Positions 1-6,209 are shown, counted from the stretch's first letter. The stretch: DNA of 9,322 nucleotides from Yinghuangia elevatio (GCF_040649515.1 NZ_JBEZFP010000221.1:1-9322), one strand, 5' to 3'. Notes: a model not told the origin generated them from the letters alone. A program made the numbers and translations.

Positions 1-128
1 GCCGTGGTGCGTGCGCTCGCAAGGCGCGGGCCGCAGCTCGGCCTGGGTTTGGCCGGGCAGGGTCCGCAACGCGGCGAGCGTGCGTGCCACGGCCCGCGGG
101 CCCGGCGAGAATTTGAAGACACGACCTT

Positions 129-301
129 AGGGCCTGAGGCAGGGCCGCTACCAGCTCCACCTGCTGCTGACCGGCGGCAAGGTGGCCGGCACCGTCGCCA
201 CCGACCCGGCCCAGCTCCCCGAGCGGCGCCAAGGCCCGGTACGCCTCGCAGTCGCGAACGTCGCCCACTCGACACGGCGGCAGTTGGACGCCACCGGCTG
301 A
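129..301 (+). pseudogene. C-terminal remnant of an unrecognised protein
   Basis: The frame ending at TGA 299-301 gives a protein-like stretch (RYQLHLLLTGGKVAGTVATD at its start, ending STRRQLDATG) with G/C-rich third positions. The same frame has a TAG at about 126-128. Upstream of that, a neighbouring frame reads REFEDTTL, which could be the preceding part if one indel is allowed. No start codon or ribosome site can be assigned and the gene probably begins left of the window. I do not recognise the family. A perfect inverted repeat begins at the stop codon (302) and could terminate it. It may also be chance. Confidence 0.3.
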
Positions 302-331
302 CGCTTTGTTCCAGCGCCCTGGAACAAAGCG
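302..331. repeat. Perfect 13-bp inverted repeat, 4-nt spacer
   Basis: Arms 302-314 (CGCTTTGTTCCAG) and 319-331 (CTGGAACAAAGCG) are exact reverse complements around spacer CGCC. It is notably A+T-richer than its surroundings. It overlaps by position the end of the remnant ORF that stops at 299-301, so a rho-independent terminator is possible, but there is no T-tract on either strand. The symmetric, AT-rich TTGTTCC-type arms would equally suit an operator for a dimeric repressor. Confidence 0.7.
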
Positions 332-396
332 CTGTGCCGGGTGCTACCGGCAGCGCGCCGTCCCGACCGCCCCGGGCGAGGCCCGCGTCGCGCCGC

Positions 397-440
397 CAGG
401 TCGACGTGTGCCTGACGTTCAAGTGACGTTTGGGTGACGT
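397..440. repeat. Four tandem 11-bp repeats (iteron-like), TGACGT core
   Basis: Four contiguous 11-bp units end in GACGT at exact 11-bp spacing: 397-407 caggtcgacgt, 408-418 gtgcctgacgt, 419-429 tcaagtgacgt, 430-440 ttgggtgacgt. On the minus strand they read ACGTCA (three units) or ACGTCG (one unit) followed by five variable bases. An 11-bp period puts each core on nearly the same helix face, as in arrays for a cooperatively binding protein (plasmid iterons, ParR-type centromere repeats, repressor arrays). No adjacent rep or par gene is visible, so the bound protein is unknown. Confidence 0.65.
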
Positions 441-457
441 CGGGGACGTTACCCAAA
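429..457. promoter_or_regulatory. 12-bp imperfect palindrome overlapping the last iteron
   Basis: Arms 429-440 (TTTGGGTGACGT) and 446-457 (ACGTTACCCAAA) pair at 11 of 12 positions around a 5-nt spacer CGGGG. The left arm is the final repeat of the 11-bp array, so the direct repeats end in an inverted copy. This organisation suggests a protein-binding site; a terminator is an alternative, though no T-tract follows. Confidence 0.5.
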
Positions 458-534
458 CCGGCTGCGGCCTGCGGTTTCCGGCACGAATCCGGAGACCACC
501 TACCGAACGACCATCCCTGTTGAGGGGGCTGCGG

Positions 535-744
535 TCAGCCGAGCCAGGACACGTCCAGGACGTTGATCCGTTGCCGGATCCGGTTCACACGACCGACGGA
601 GGCCACGCGCATGTCCTGGCCTTCGGGGTCGGTGGGATCCACTGCGGCCATCCCCACGGGGCGCGGGAGGCGATGTCGAGGACGTCGCGGGTCATCTCCT
701 GGGCTTGGGGCGGGAGTTCTCGGGGAGTTTCGTTCGAGTTTCAA
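535..744 (-). pseudogene. C-terminal fragment of an unrecognised protein
   Basis: On the minus strand a frame ending at 535 reads VDPTDPEGQDMRVASVGRVN then RIRQRINVLDVSWLG before its stop, which looks like a genuine protein C-terminus. Upstream, a different minus frame gives ELPPQAQEMTRDVLDIASRA, so one indel near 640-650 would join the two. An in-frame stop lies just before that segment and the two secreted-protein genes lie immediately behind, so no complete 5' end is present. Probably a truncated, frameshifted relic. Family not recognised. Confidence 0.35.
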
Positions 745-748
745 TGAG

Positions 749-764
749 TGGCATGTTTATGCCA
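749..764. promoter_or_regulatory. Inverted repeat upstream of the secreted-protein pair
   Basis: TGGCAT-gttt-ATGCCA, a perfect 6-bp inverted repeat with a 4-nt spacer, lies about 75 bp before the first start codon in a locally A+T-rich stretch that should carry the promoter. It could be an operator. No convincing -35/-10 pair could be fixed. Confidence 0.3.
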
Positions 765-811
765 TGCCGTTGTTTGTCCTGCCGGTATGCCCGAGGGTGT
801 TACTTCAAGTC

Positions 812-825
812 CAGTTAACGAACTG
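812..825. promoter_or_regulatory. Small inverted repeat just before the RBS of the first secreted protein
   Basis: CAGTT-aacg-AACTG, a perfect 5-bp inverted repeat with a 4-nt spacer, ends one base before the GGAG ribosome site at 827-830. It could be an operator over the transcription start or a leader hairpin. Short enough to occur by chance. Confidence 0.25.
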
Positions 826-837
826 CGGAGTGCACAC

Positions 838-1173
838 ATGCGGAACAAGTTGAATGCCATGGTGGTTGCGGTGGTTCTCGCTACGGGGACGGCTGCAACT
901 GTGACTACGGCTGACGGCGCCGCGCTGCGGCCTCCTGGTGGCGGCGAATCCTGCGCCACTGGCGCGTCCGGGAAAATGACGGGGTGGGCCCGGTGTACCA
1001 ATAATAATGGTCACACCATCGAGTTTCAGGCTGTCGTGATCTGCGGGCGTGGCTACGACGTGGCTGGGCCATGGCTGACGATCGGGCCTGGTGAGACCGA
1101 GACTTCGTCTGCGACCTGCTACGCCGGCAGTTCGGGAGTGGGCGGAGTCGGCGCCGAGATCGAAGACCTCTGA
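838..1173 (+). CDS. Small secreted four-cysteine protein (copy 1)
   Basis: The protein is 111 aa. I chose ATG 838 because GGAG lies 7 nt upstream and a classical signal peptide follows: Arg/Lys N-terminus, hydrophobic core about residues 8-20, likely cleavage after Ala25-Asp-Gly27. The longer reading from 748 would place a nonsensical stretch before the signal. The mature part has cysteines at 39, 53, 69 and 94, fitting two disulfides, and motifs RPPGGGESC, CTNNNGH-x-IEF and GPW-x-T-x-x-PG, ending in EDL. It is homologous over its whole length to the next gene and separated from it by 29 nt, so they are probably co-transcribed. The function is not recognised; an extracellular or wall-associated role is inference from the signal peptide only. 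Confidence 0.85.
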   Translation: MRNKLNAMVVAVVLATGTAATVTTADGAALRPPGGGESCATGASGKMTGWARCTNNNGHTIEFQAVVICGRGYDVAGPWLTIGPGETETSSATCYAGSSGVGGVGAEIEDL

Positions 1174-1202
1174 CCGTAGTCAATCAGACCAAGGGGCAAC
1201 TC

Positions 1203-1538
1203 ATGATCTCCAGGTTTGCGTGTCGAATTGCATCGGCTCTTGTCGCTGGTGGTATCGCCTTGTCCGCAACACCGGCACACGGGGCTGTAATGCGTCCTCC
1301 CGGTCGTGGCGAGGAGTGCAGCGAATCGGTCCTCGACGGCGGAGTGGGAGGGCGGGTGATCTGCAAGAACAACAACGGCCATTCCATCGAGTTCCGGGCG
1401 GTCGTTGTGTGCGGATGGGCCCCGGATGGCAAGGGTCCATGGGTCACTCTTGCGCCGGGGAAGCGAGGAAACTCGGCCTCATCGTGTGCGGGCGGAACCG
1501 GTGTTGGCGCCGTGATCACTGACGTCCGCGACCTGTAA
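1203..1538 (+). CDS. Small secreted four-cysteine protein (copy 2)
   Basis: The protein is 111 aa, the same length as its upstream paralogue. ATG 1203 is preceded by AAGGGG at 6 nt spacing. The signal peptide has core residues about 8-24 and likely cleavage after Ala25-His-Gly27, the same position as copy 1. Mature cysteines at 39, 54, 70 and 95 align with those of copy 1; shared motifs are RPPG-x-GE-x-C, C-x-NNNGH-x-IEF, AVV-x-CG, GPW-x-T-x-x-PG and a C-terminal DL. An extra Cys7 lies inside the signal. Spacing and the strong terminator after it suggest a two-gene operon. Divergence between the copies, with cysteines and NNNGH kept, implies selection on a folded exported domain. No known family was recognised. 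Confidence 0.85.
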   Translation: MISRFACRIASALVAGGIALSATPAHGAVMRPPGRGEECSESVLDGGVGGRVICKNNNGHSIEFRAVVVCGWAPDGKGPWVTLAPGKRGNSASSCAGGTGVGAVITDVRDL

Positions 1539-1547
1539 GCGCTGTAT

Positions 1548-1590
1548 CACGTGTCTGGGGCCAGCGGATTCCGCCGGCCCCGGACACGTG
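1548..1590 (+). terminator. Strong stem-loop terminator after the secreted-protein pair
   Basis: Arms 1548-1562 (CACGTGTCTGGGGCC) and 1576-1590 (GGCCCCGGACACGTG) form a 15-bp stem with one G-U pair; the 13-nt loop contains a further GCGGA/TCCGC complement. It starts 10 nt after the TAA of copy 2 and lies between convergent genes, so it may also stop transcription from tpg. No U-tract, as is usual in actinomycetes. Confidence 0.8.
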
Positions 1591-1625
1591 TCAATCTCTC
1601 GGTTGCTTCGTTGCCCGGCCGGTCG

Positions 1626-2181
1626 TCAAAATGAGGCGTCGAAGAAGTCGATGTCCAGGAGTTCGACTTCCAGGCCTTGGGCGCGGTTTCCGCTGTCCTT
1701 GTAATAGACCTCTTGAAGTCCCTCTGCGACGATGCCACGTAGTTCACGGTCGCTCGCGCCCGCGTCCTGTGCTTCGAGCAGTCGCGCGGCGTAGTCGGGC
1801 GGCAGGTGCTGGGTCAGTCGGCGCATCCTCGGGTCGTCGGTGGATCCGGCCGCCGAAAAGTAGCCGAACCGGCCGCGCAACTCCACCGTGATCCCGCCGG
1901 CGGCGGCCTGGCGGCGCGCGCGCTTGCGGACCCGCGACTGCCAGGACTTTCGTACTTCGTGTTCCAGTGCCTCCCGGCGCGGCTTGCGGGGGCTTTTGCG
2001 GGTCCCGGCGAGGTAGCTGCTCCACCGTGCGCTGCGAGACGCCCAGACGGGCCGCCACAGCGCGTGTGGAGCCGCGCTCCGGCTTCATGAGCAGCCGGAA
2101 CCGCGCTGCGGCAGTCCTGGGCGGGTCCTTGGTGACCTGCTCGTATCCGGCGCGGTCCAGGGCGTCGTCGATCTCCCCCAC
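1626..2181 (-). pseudogene. tpg: Terminal protein Tpg of linear replicons (single-base frameshift)
   Basis: Tpg is covalently attached to the 5' ends of Streptomyces linear replicons and primes DNA synthesis that fills the telomeric gap. GTG 2181 starts MGEIDDALDRAG; a helix-turn-helix region lies at about residues 38-58 (GSTRAVAARLGVSQRTVEQ). An extra base near 2016 breaks the frame after VEQ; removing it continues YLAGTRKS and runs to the stop at 1626. The restored protein is exactly 184 aa, the usual Tpg length, with the conserved GSTDDPRMRR and HLPPDYAARL motifs. Thr114, which I recall as the deoxynucleotidylated residue in this family, is present in GSTDD. The start lies 3 nt after the tap stop, so the two are translationally coupled. 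It is either a sequencing indel or a recent inactivation. Confidence 0.88.
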
Positions 2182-2184
2182 GGC

Positions 2185-4035
2185 CTACTCCCCCTCGTCC
2201 AGGACGGCGTCGCCGCCCTTGATGTGCCGGGCCGGGTTCAGGCCCTGCTCCATCTGGTCGATGACGGCCAGCAGTTCCTGGACGCTCTCCACCTTGGCCA
2301 GACCCGGCGTCGCCCCCAGCCGAAACGAGCCCGGCAGCACGTGGCCGGCACCCAGCTTGTGGTCGACGTCGGTCAGCGGCAGGAAGCCGAGCGGGTCGGT
2401 GGTGGGGCTGGCGTAGACGACGCAGTCGGACAGCCCTGCGACGGGGTAACGGCCGGTCGCCTGGGCGGTGTTGACCATCTTGCGGTGCATTTTCACGCGC
2501 GCCTTGGAGATGATCGCGGCGCGGATGTCCGGGCGCCAGGTCGGGCGTTCCAGCGCTCCCCAGCGCTCCCCCTCGCGGTAGTGGCGGCCCTGGGGGCGCT
2601 CCCTGAGCTTGCCGACGCCGCCCTTTACGGTGGCCTTGATCGCGGAGAAGCACGCACGCCAGACCGGGGTCGACGCTCTTGTGGTTTTCCATCGCGGCCA
2701 GGTACGCGCGTTCGTCTGGGTCCTGCTTGTCGCCTTCCTTGCGGACCGGCACGCCCAGGTCCGCCATCGTCGCCAGGCACGCGGCGCGCAGGCGCTCGTA
2801 CCAGGGTCCAGGCAGGCACCCTTCTCGTGCCGCAAGAACGCCTCCAACGTCCTTACCTTCGCGCCGAGTTCGACGGCGTAGGCGACGGTGGGGGTGGCGT
2901 ACCAGGCCGGGCCGTCGGGGCGCTTGCCGATCGGGGTGAAGGGCGACGGCAGGCGCGGGACCAGCTCGATCCGGGACAGGTCGACCAGCCACGAGCCGGG
3001 GAGCGTCTTGTCGAAGGCCGGCGCATGCACGTGGGTGGGCGCGCCCAGACCGACGTTCATCCGCGCGGCCGCGGCGAGGAACGCGGTGTTGATGTCCAGG
3101 CCGACCGCCCACGGGAGCAGGCACTCGTCGTCCTCAAGGAGCCCGGGGGCACGCACCGACTGGTACGCCTCCTCGTCCAAGTAGCCCCCTCCCAGCCCTT
3201 CGCGACCGGGTGTTCCGTCGGGGCCTCCGGCGGGGCCGGGTCGACTGCGGCGGTGAGCGCCCCCTTGTTGGTCGCGGACACCCACTCCCCCGCGTCGTTC
3301 TTCGCCGCGCGGGTCGGGGGCCGCAACGCGGTCATCAACTCCAGCCCGCACACCGCGGTCGACCCGCGCGGGGTCAGCACCCGCTCGGCGTAGACGCCGA
3401 GCACGCGAGCGAGGTCTGGGGCGGGTAGGTCGCCGGCGTCGCTCCAGGCTCGGGAGTCGAGCGCGTCCCAGGACGGGATCGCCAGCTGCACGCACAGACG
3501 TTGGTTGCCCTGCGCGGGGCGGTAGATCCGTGCCCACGGTCCGAAGCCGCGCTTGGTCAGCTGCCACTTGGCCTTGCCGATCTGCTTGACCACGGGGTGG
3601 TCGTCGGGAAGGCGCAGGCCTCGGCGGGCCTCGGCGCCCTCCAGCCGGGCCGGGAGCCCGGGCCGGACCGCGGCGGCCTCGGTGAGGACGATTAGCGGGT
3701 CCGAGTCGCGGCCGTGGTGGTGCAGGCGTTCCGCGCCGATCACGGCCTCGGACAGCGTCCACTCGACCAGCTCCGGCACGGTCGTGGCCGGGCAGTTGAG
3801 CATGATGCCGCCGATGCCGTACGCGGTCCCGTCACCGTCCAGGACCAGCAGCGGGCCGTGCGCGTACTTGCCGCCCGCAGCCGTCGCGGTGGCCGCAGCG
3901 GGTGCGGCGGTCTAGCGGGCCGAGCGGCGCGACGTCGACGGCGGCCTGGTCGTCGCCGCCGTGGCGGCGGTTGCGGTGTCCTCGGCGGGTGCCGGTGCCG
4001 CGGGGGGCGGCGGGGCTGCCGCGAACGTCGGGGAT
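2185..4035 (-). pseudogene. tap: Telomere-associated protein Tap, N-truncated and frameshifted
   Basis: Tap binds the telomeric 3' single-stranded overhang and positions Tpg. About 616 codons remain of the usual ~740. The Pro/Ala-rich linker (AAAPPPPAAPAPAED) starts at about 4030, but the N-terminal HTH region (~120 aa) is absent and replaced by deacetylase sequence. Reading on: HGPLLVLDGDGTAYG; KWQLTKRGFGPWARIYRPAQ; LMTALRPPTRA; GLDINTAFLAAAAR; KATVKGGVGKLRERPQG; RPTWRPDIRAAIIS; ARHIKGGDAVLDEGE. Lesions: in-frame TAG at 3914-3912; shifts near 3185-3189 (C run, one base short), 2804-2806 (one base short, LDP/WYERL) and 2647-2650 (one base extra). The stop TAG is at 2187-2185, followed 3 nt later by tpg. 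The native promoter and start are lost; an internal ATG at 3803 exists but leaves a shorter, still frameshifted ORF. Identification is firm; function as read is doubtful. Confidence 0.88.
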
Positions 4036-4309
4036 GTGGACCGACGAATTGGACGCGATGGCCGAGTACGGCTGCCTGTTCAACCTCACGAACCATCCGT
4101 TCCTGACCGGACGCCCCTCCCGCGCGGTGGCCCTGCGCCAGCTGATCGAACAGGGGCTCGCCCGCGGAGATGTCCGCTTCCTGCGCTGCCGCGACGTTGC
4201 ACGTCACAGCAAGGACGATCCTGATCTGCCGACGCGCCACCCGTTGGACACCTCGAACCGCCTCAATGCCTTCCCCGAACGCTCCCCTGACACTCCGGCA
4301 GGCGACTGA
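4034..4309 (+). pseudogene. C-terminal fragment of a polysaccharide deacetylase (CE4/PuuE-like)
   Basis: Starting at MWTDELDAMAEYG the frame gives CLFNLTNHPFLTGRPSRA and then LIEQGLARGDVRFLRCRDVARH, which matches the closing strand and C-terminal helix of NodB/CE4-type deacetylases (usual form: HPxLxGRPxRxxxL followed by GDVWFAxxxEIARH). All upstream parts of the catalytic domain, including the metal-binding Asp and His-x3-His, are missing. The sequence just left of 4034 is the tap linker read antisense. The ATG at 4034 corresponds to an internal position of the full enzyme, so this is a fragment created at a junction, not a small gene. The last ~30 residues after DDPDLPTRH look unconserved. 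Confidence 0.75.
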
Positions 4310-4429
4310 TCCACCGTTCGCCGCGGCACCCTCAGGACCGAGTGCGCGCCGTCGCCACATCCGAGGGGCCTGTCCCGTCGGTCAATTCGCGCACCCACGC
4401 GACGCGGCGCAGAACAGGGAGCGGGTGCC

Positions 4430-4501
4430 ATGGGCGGCGCCGGATGGCCCGAGTTCTACCGACTCGCCCACACCAAGGCCCAGGCGCAAGCCGCGAGCTG
4501 A
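4430..4501 (+). CDS. Possible 23-aa small ORF
   Basis: ATG 4430 has AGGGAG 8 nt upstream and encodes MGGAGWPEFYRLAHTKAQAQ plus three residues, with G/C-rich third positions. It lies in the 4310-4593 gap, which otherwise shows no convincing gene. It could equally be a remnant of a longer protein, since WPEFYRLAHTKA reads like part of a helical domain. Not recognised. Confidence 0.28.
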   Translation: MGGAGWPEFYRLAHTKAQAQAAS

Positions 4502-4593
4502 CGCCTGAGAAAGCCCGCACCCGACACCATCGGCTACCAGACGCAGCCTAAGCCGACACCAGCAAACCCTCTCCGTCACCCGACTCGGCGACG

Positions 4594-4779
4594 GTGTGTC
4601 CCATGTGGACAAGCAGACCGGCCACGGCGGCCCGCTCGATCGCCTGCACGCCGCTGGTCAACGGCATGGGCGAGTTCTGTCCCGTCTGTGCGCCGAACGC
4701 CCCGGAGGACGACGAGGACGAAGAACGGACGGAATTCGACTTCGGGTTCGACGGGGTCCGCGTCCGGCCTGCTTCCTGA
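4594..4779 (+). CDS. Small cysteine-containing acidic protein
   Basis: The protein is 61 aa from GTG 4594 (MCPMWTSRPATAARSI). Cysteines at 2, 18, 29 and 32 include an intact CPVC knuckle; the first pair reads CPMW, where a zinc ribbon would be expected to have CPxC, so one ligand appears substituted. An acidic stretch follows (PEDDEDEERTEFDFGFD, about residues 36-52). No clear ribosome site precedes the GTG; ATG 4603 is an alternative start that would lose the first Cys. A terminator hairpin lies 43 nt after the stop, supporting a real transcription unit. Function unknown; a zinc-ribbon-like fold is inference. Confidence 0.5.
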   Translation: MCPMWTSRPATAARSIACTPLVNGMGEFCPVCAPNAPEDDEDEERTEFDFGFDGVRVRPAS

Positions 4780-4821
4780 CCGTCGACGTTCGGGCGGGCG
4801 AGCGTTCGGCCGGGCGGTGGT

Positions 4822-4851
4822 AAGGGGACGCAGCCACGGTTGCGTCCCCTT
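4822..4851 (+). terminator. Stem-loop terminator, 11-bp perfect stem
   Basis: Arms 4822-4832 (AAGGGGACGCA) and 4841-4851 (TGCGTCCCCTT) are exact complements around an 8-nt loop. It follows the small CPVC protein and precedes the zinc-knuckle gene, arguing against the latter starting inside it at 4840. Confidence 0.75.
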
Positions 4852-4866
4852 CGCCATGCTTGGGGT

Positions 4867-5226
4867 GTGGGTCGTCGTAAGTGCGCGTACTGCCGCGACT
4901 GGTTGCCTAAGGGAGCAGTGCCTCGGCAGCGCTACTGCGCGCCGCGGTGCGTGGCCGCCGCCTACCGGGCGCGGAAACGGGCAGCGCGCCGGCGGCGGTT
5001 GAAGGAGACCGTCATCGTGGCCATGGCGGAGGAGACGGTGCGCATGTTCCGCCGCCAGGAGCCGGTCGACCGGCCGGACGCGGCGCAGGGGTGTGAGGGG
5101 TGCGGGCGGTTGGTGTGGCCCGGCATGGAGCGGCGCAGCGATGCGCGGCACTGCTCTGCGGCGTGCCGCGCGAAGACGTACCGGCGGCGCCGGAAGGCTG
5201 CCGCCGATCATGACGACGAGGCGTGA
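4867..5226 (+). CDS. Double zinc-knuckle basic protein
   Basis: The protein is 119 aa from GTG 4867, chosen because a terminator occupies 4822-4851, which excludes the longer start at 4840. No good ribosome site is seen, so a leaderless message is possible. Two copies of one module are visible: C6-x2-C9-x14-C24-x3-C28 followed by AAAYRARKR, and C76-x2-C79-x16-C96-x3-C100 followed by AKTYRRRRK. They are joined by a basic then amphipathic helical segment (residues about 34-64). The C-x3-C-x4-YR-x-R tail is typical of small actinobacterial putative zinc-finger proteins, probably DNA- or RNA-binding. The stop codon lies in the stem of a terminator shared with the convergent gene. No named family assigned. 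Confidence 0.75.
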   Translation: MGRRKCAYCRDWLPKGAVPRQRYCAPRCVAAAYRARKRAARRRRLKETVIVAMAEETVRMFRRQEPVDRPDAAQGCEGCGRLVWPGMERRSDARHCSAACRAKTYRRRRKAAADHDDEA

Positions 5227-5248
5227 CGATTTCGCGGATTCGTCACGC
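5221..5248. terminator. Bidirectional terminator containing both stop codons
   Basis: Arms 5221-5229 (GCGTGACGA) and 5240-5248 (TCGTCACGC) form a perfect 9-bp stem with a 10-nt loop. The TGA of the plus-strand zinc-knuckle gene (5224-5226) and the TGA of the minus-strand gene (5245-5243) each sit in one arm, so the same element serves convergent genes. Confidence 0.7.
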
Positions 5249-5750
5249 TTGGCCGTCATGGTCGCGGTGGGCGGTCGGGACGGGTCGGTCGAGGTTTTCG
5301 TGCCACGGGGCGTGGTGGACGGTGCGGTCGTTCGCGACGGTCACGGTCAGGCCGAAGTCGTAGACCGCGGGCTTGGCGAGGCCGACCCACCAGGCGTGCG
5401 CGGCTTCGACCTCGTCCCACAGGCTCCGCGGCCCGGTCTGCCACACCACGGGGTCGCCGGTGTCGGGGAACGGGGACGCTGTAGAGCCACACGGTGGGGC
5501 CGCCGCCGTCGCGCGCAACAGTCTTGGCGCAGTCGGGGACGGCCAGGCCGACGACGAACTCGGCGGCGTACGCTCCGCCGGTCGCCTCCGCCAGCGTCAT
5601 GCCGGTGCTGCAGGCGCGGGCGTGGTCGGTCCAGTCGGGCGGCGCGTAGGCGGCGTGGTCGGGCCAGGCAAGGCGCTGGTCCCGGATTTCGTGGGACGAC
5701 GGCACCCACACCGGCACCGACCGCGTGGCGTCGTCGCGGGGGGCGGGCAT
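5243..5750 (-). pseudogene. 168-aa protein resembling a PCMT-type methyltransferase C-terminal region (frameshifted)
   Basis: ATG 5750 starts MPAPRDDATRSVPVWVPSSH; the frame continues through CSTGMTLAEATGGAYAAEF and ends well at TVWLYSVP. One extra base near 5471-5475 then shifts it; removing it gives FPDTGDPVVWQTGPRSLWDE, AHAWWVGLAKPAVYDFGLTV and a stop at 5243. Restored length is 168 aa. The pattern GPRxLWDEVEAAxxWW followed by a TVTV strand resembles the region after the catalytic domain in actinobacterial protein-L-isoaspartate methyltransferase-like proteins, but no SAM-binding motif is present, so it would be a stand-alone accessory domain. That resemblance is from memory and uncertain. 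AGGAGG lies only 1 nt before the ATG, unusually tight. It diverges from the next gene with a 26-bp gap. Confidence 0.6.
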
Positions 5751-5776
5751 TCCTCCTGACCAGGCGTGACGCTACG

Positions 5777-6202
5777 GTGGCCGCCGTGGACATGCGGACC
5801 GTCATCGAGGGCTTGGCCGAGGAAGCTGAACTGCTGATCCGCGACCAGGGGTGGAGCCTGGCCCCGGCCGACCGCGCTCTGGCCGAGAAGACCATTGCTG
5901 ACCTGCGTGCCGCCGTCGGACCCGGCCCTACCCAGGAGGCCCTGCCGCTGATCGACCGGCTGGAACGCCTGCGGGAAACCCTCGCCGCCTTGGCGATCGC
6001 CCTGGCGAAGTCCCACGGACGCCTGGCCTGGTTCCTCGGGGCCGCCGTCACCGCGCTCGCGCCAGTCCTGCACTGGCGTGCCCTGCCCGACGCACACGGC
6101 CCCACCTTCGGAGCTGTGAAGCCCACCGTGCAACAGTGCGCCGAAGCCGAAGACGCGGTCCGCCTCCTCCAGGCCACACTCACTCGCATCATCGCCGCCT
6201 GA
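5777..6202 (+). CDS. Hypothetical helical protein
   Basis: The protein is 141 aa from GTG 5777; GTG 5786 and ATG 5792 (136 aa) are alternatives. A TACGGT hexamer at 5773-5778 resembles an actinomycete -10 element and would put transcription start near GTG 5786, suggesting a leaderless message. The sequence is mostly predicted helix: MRTVIEGLAEEAELLIRDQG, IADLRAAVGPGP, LIDRLERLRETLAALAIALA, then a hydrophobic WFLGAAVTALAPVLHW segment and a final helix AEDAVRLLQATLTRII. Codon bias is strongly typical of the host, so it is real. Only 26 bp separates it from the divergent minus-strand gene. Function not recognised; the hydrophobic segment (residues about 83-98) could contact membrane but is short. 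Confidence 0.75.
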   Translation: MAAVDMRTVIEGLAEEAELLIRDQGWSLAPADRALAEKTIADLRAAVGPGPTQEALPLIDRLERLRETLAALAIALAKSHGRLAWFLGAAVTALAPVLHWRALPDAHGPTFGAVKPTVQQCAEAEDAVRLLQATLTRIIAA

Positions 6203-6209
6203 CAGACGA

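Noticed and set aside
4..426. 140-aa plus-strand ORF
   Set aside because: Pro/Arg-rich composition with no consistent codon bias; it runs through the inverted repeat and the iterons.
2224..3393. 389-aa plus-strand ORF
   Set aside because: It is the antisense of tap; the minus strand carries the conserved Tap motifs.
4332..4520. 62-aa minus-strand ORF ending WVRELTDGTGPSDVATARTR
   Set aside because: The end looks mildly protein-like, possibly HTH-like, but the rest is poor and there is no ribosome site; not enough to call the missing Tap N-terminus or any gene.
5093..6202. 369-aa plus-strand ORF starting at 5093
   Set aside because: Only the part from about 5777 is coding; the upstream part is a shadow of the zinc-knuckle gene and of the minus-strand gene at 5243-5750.
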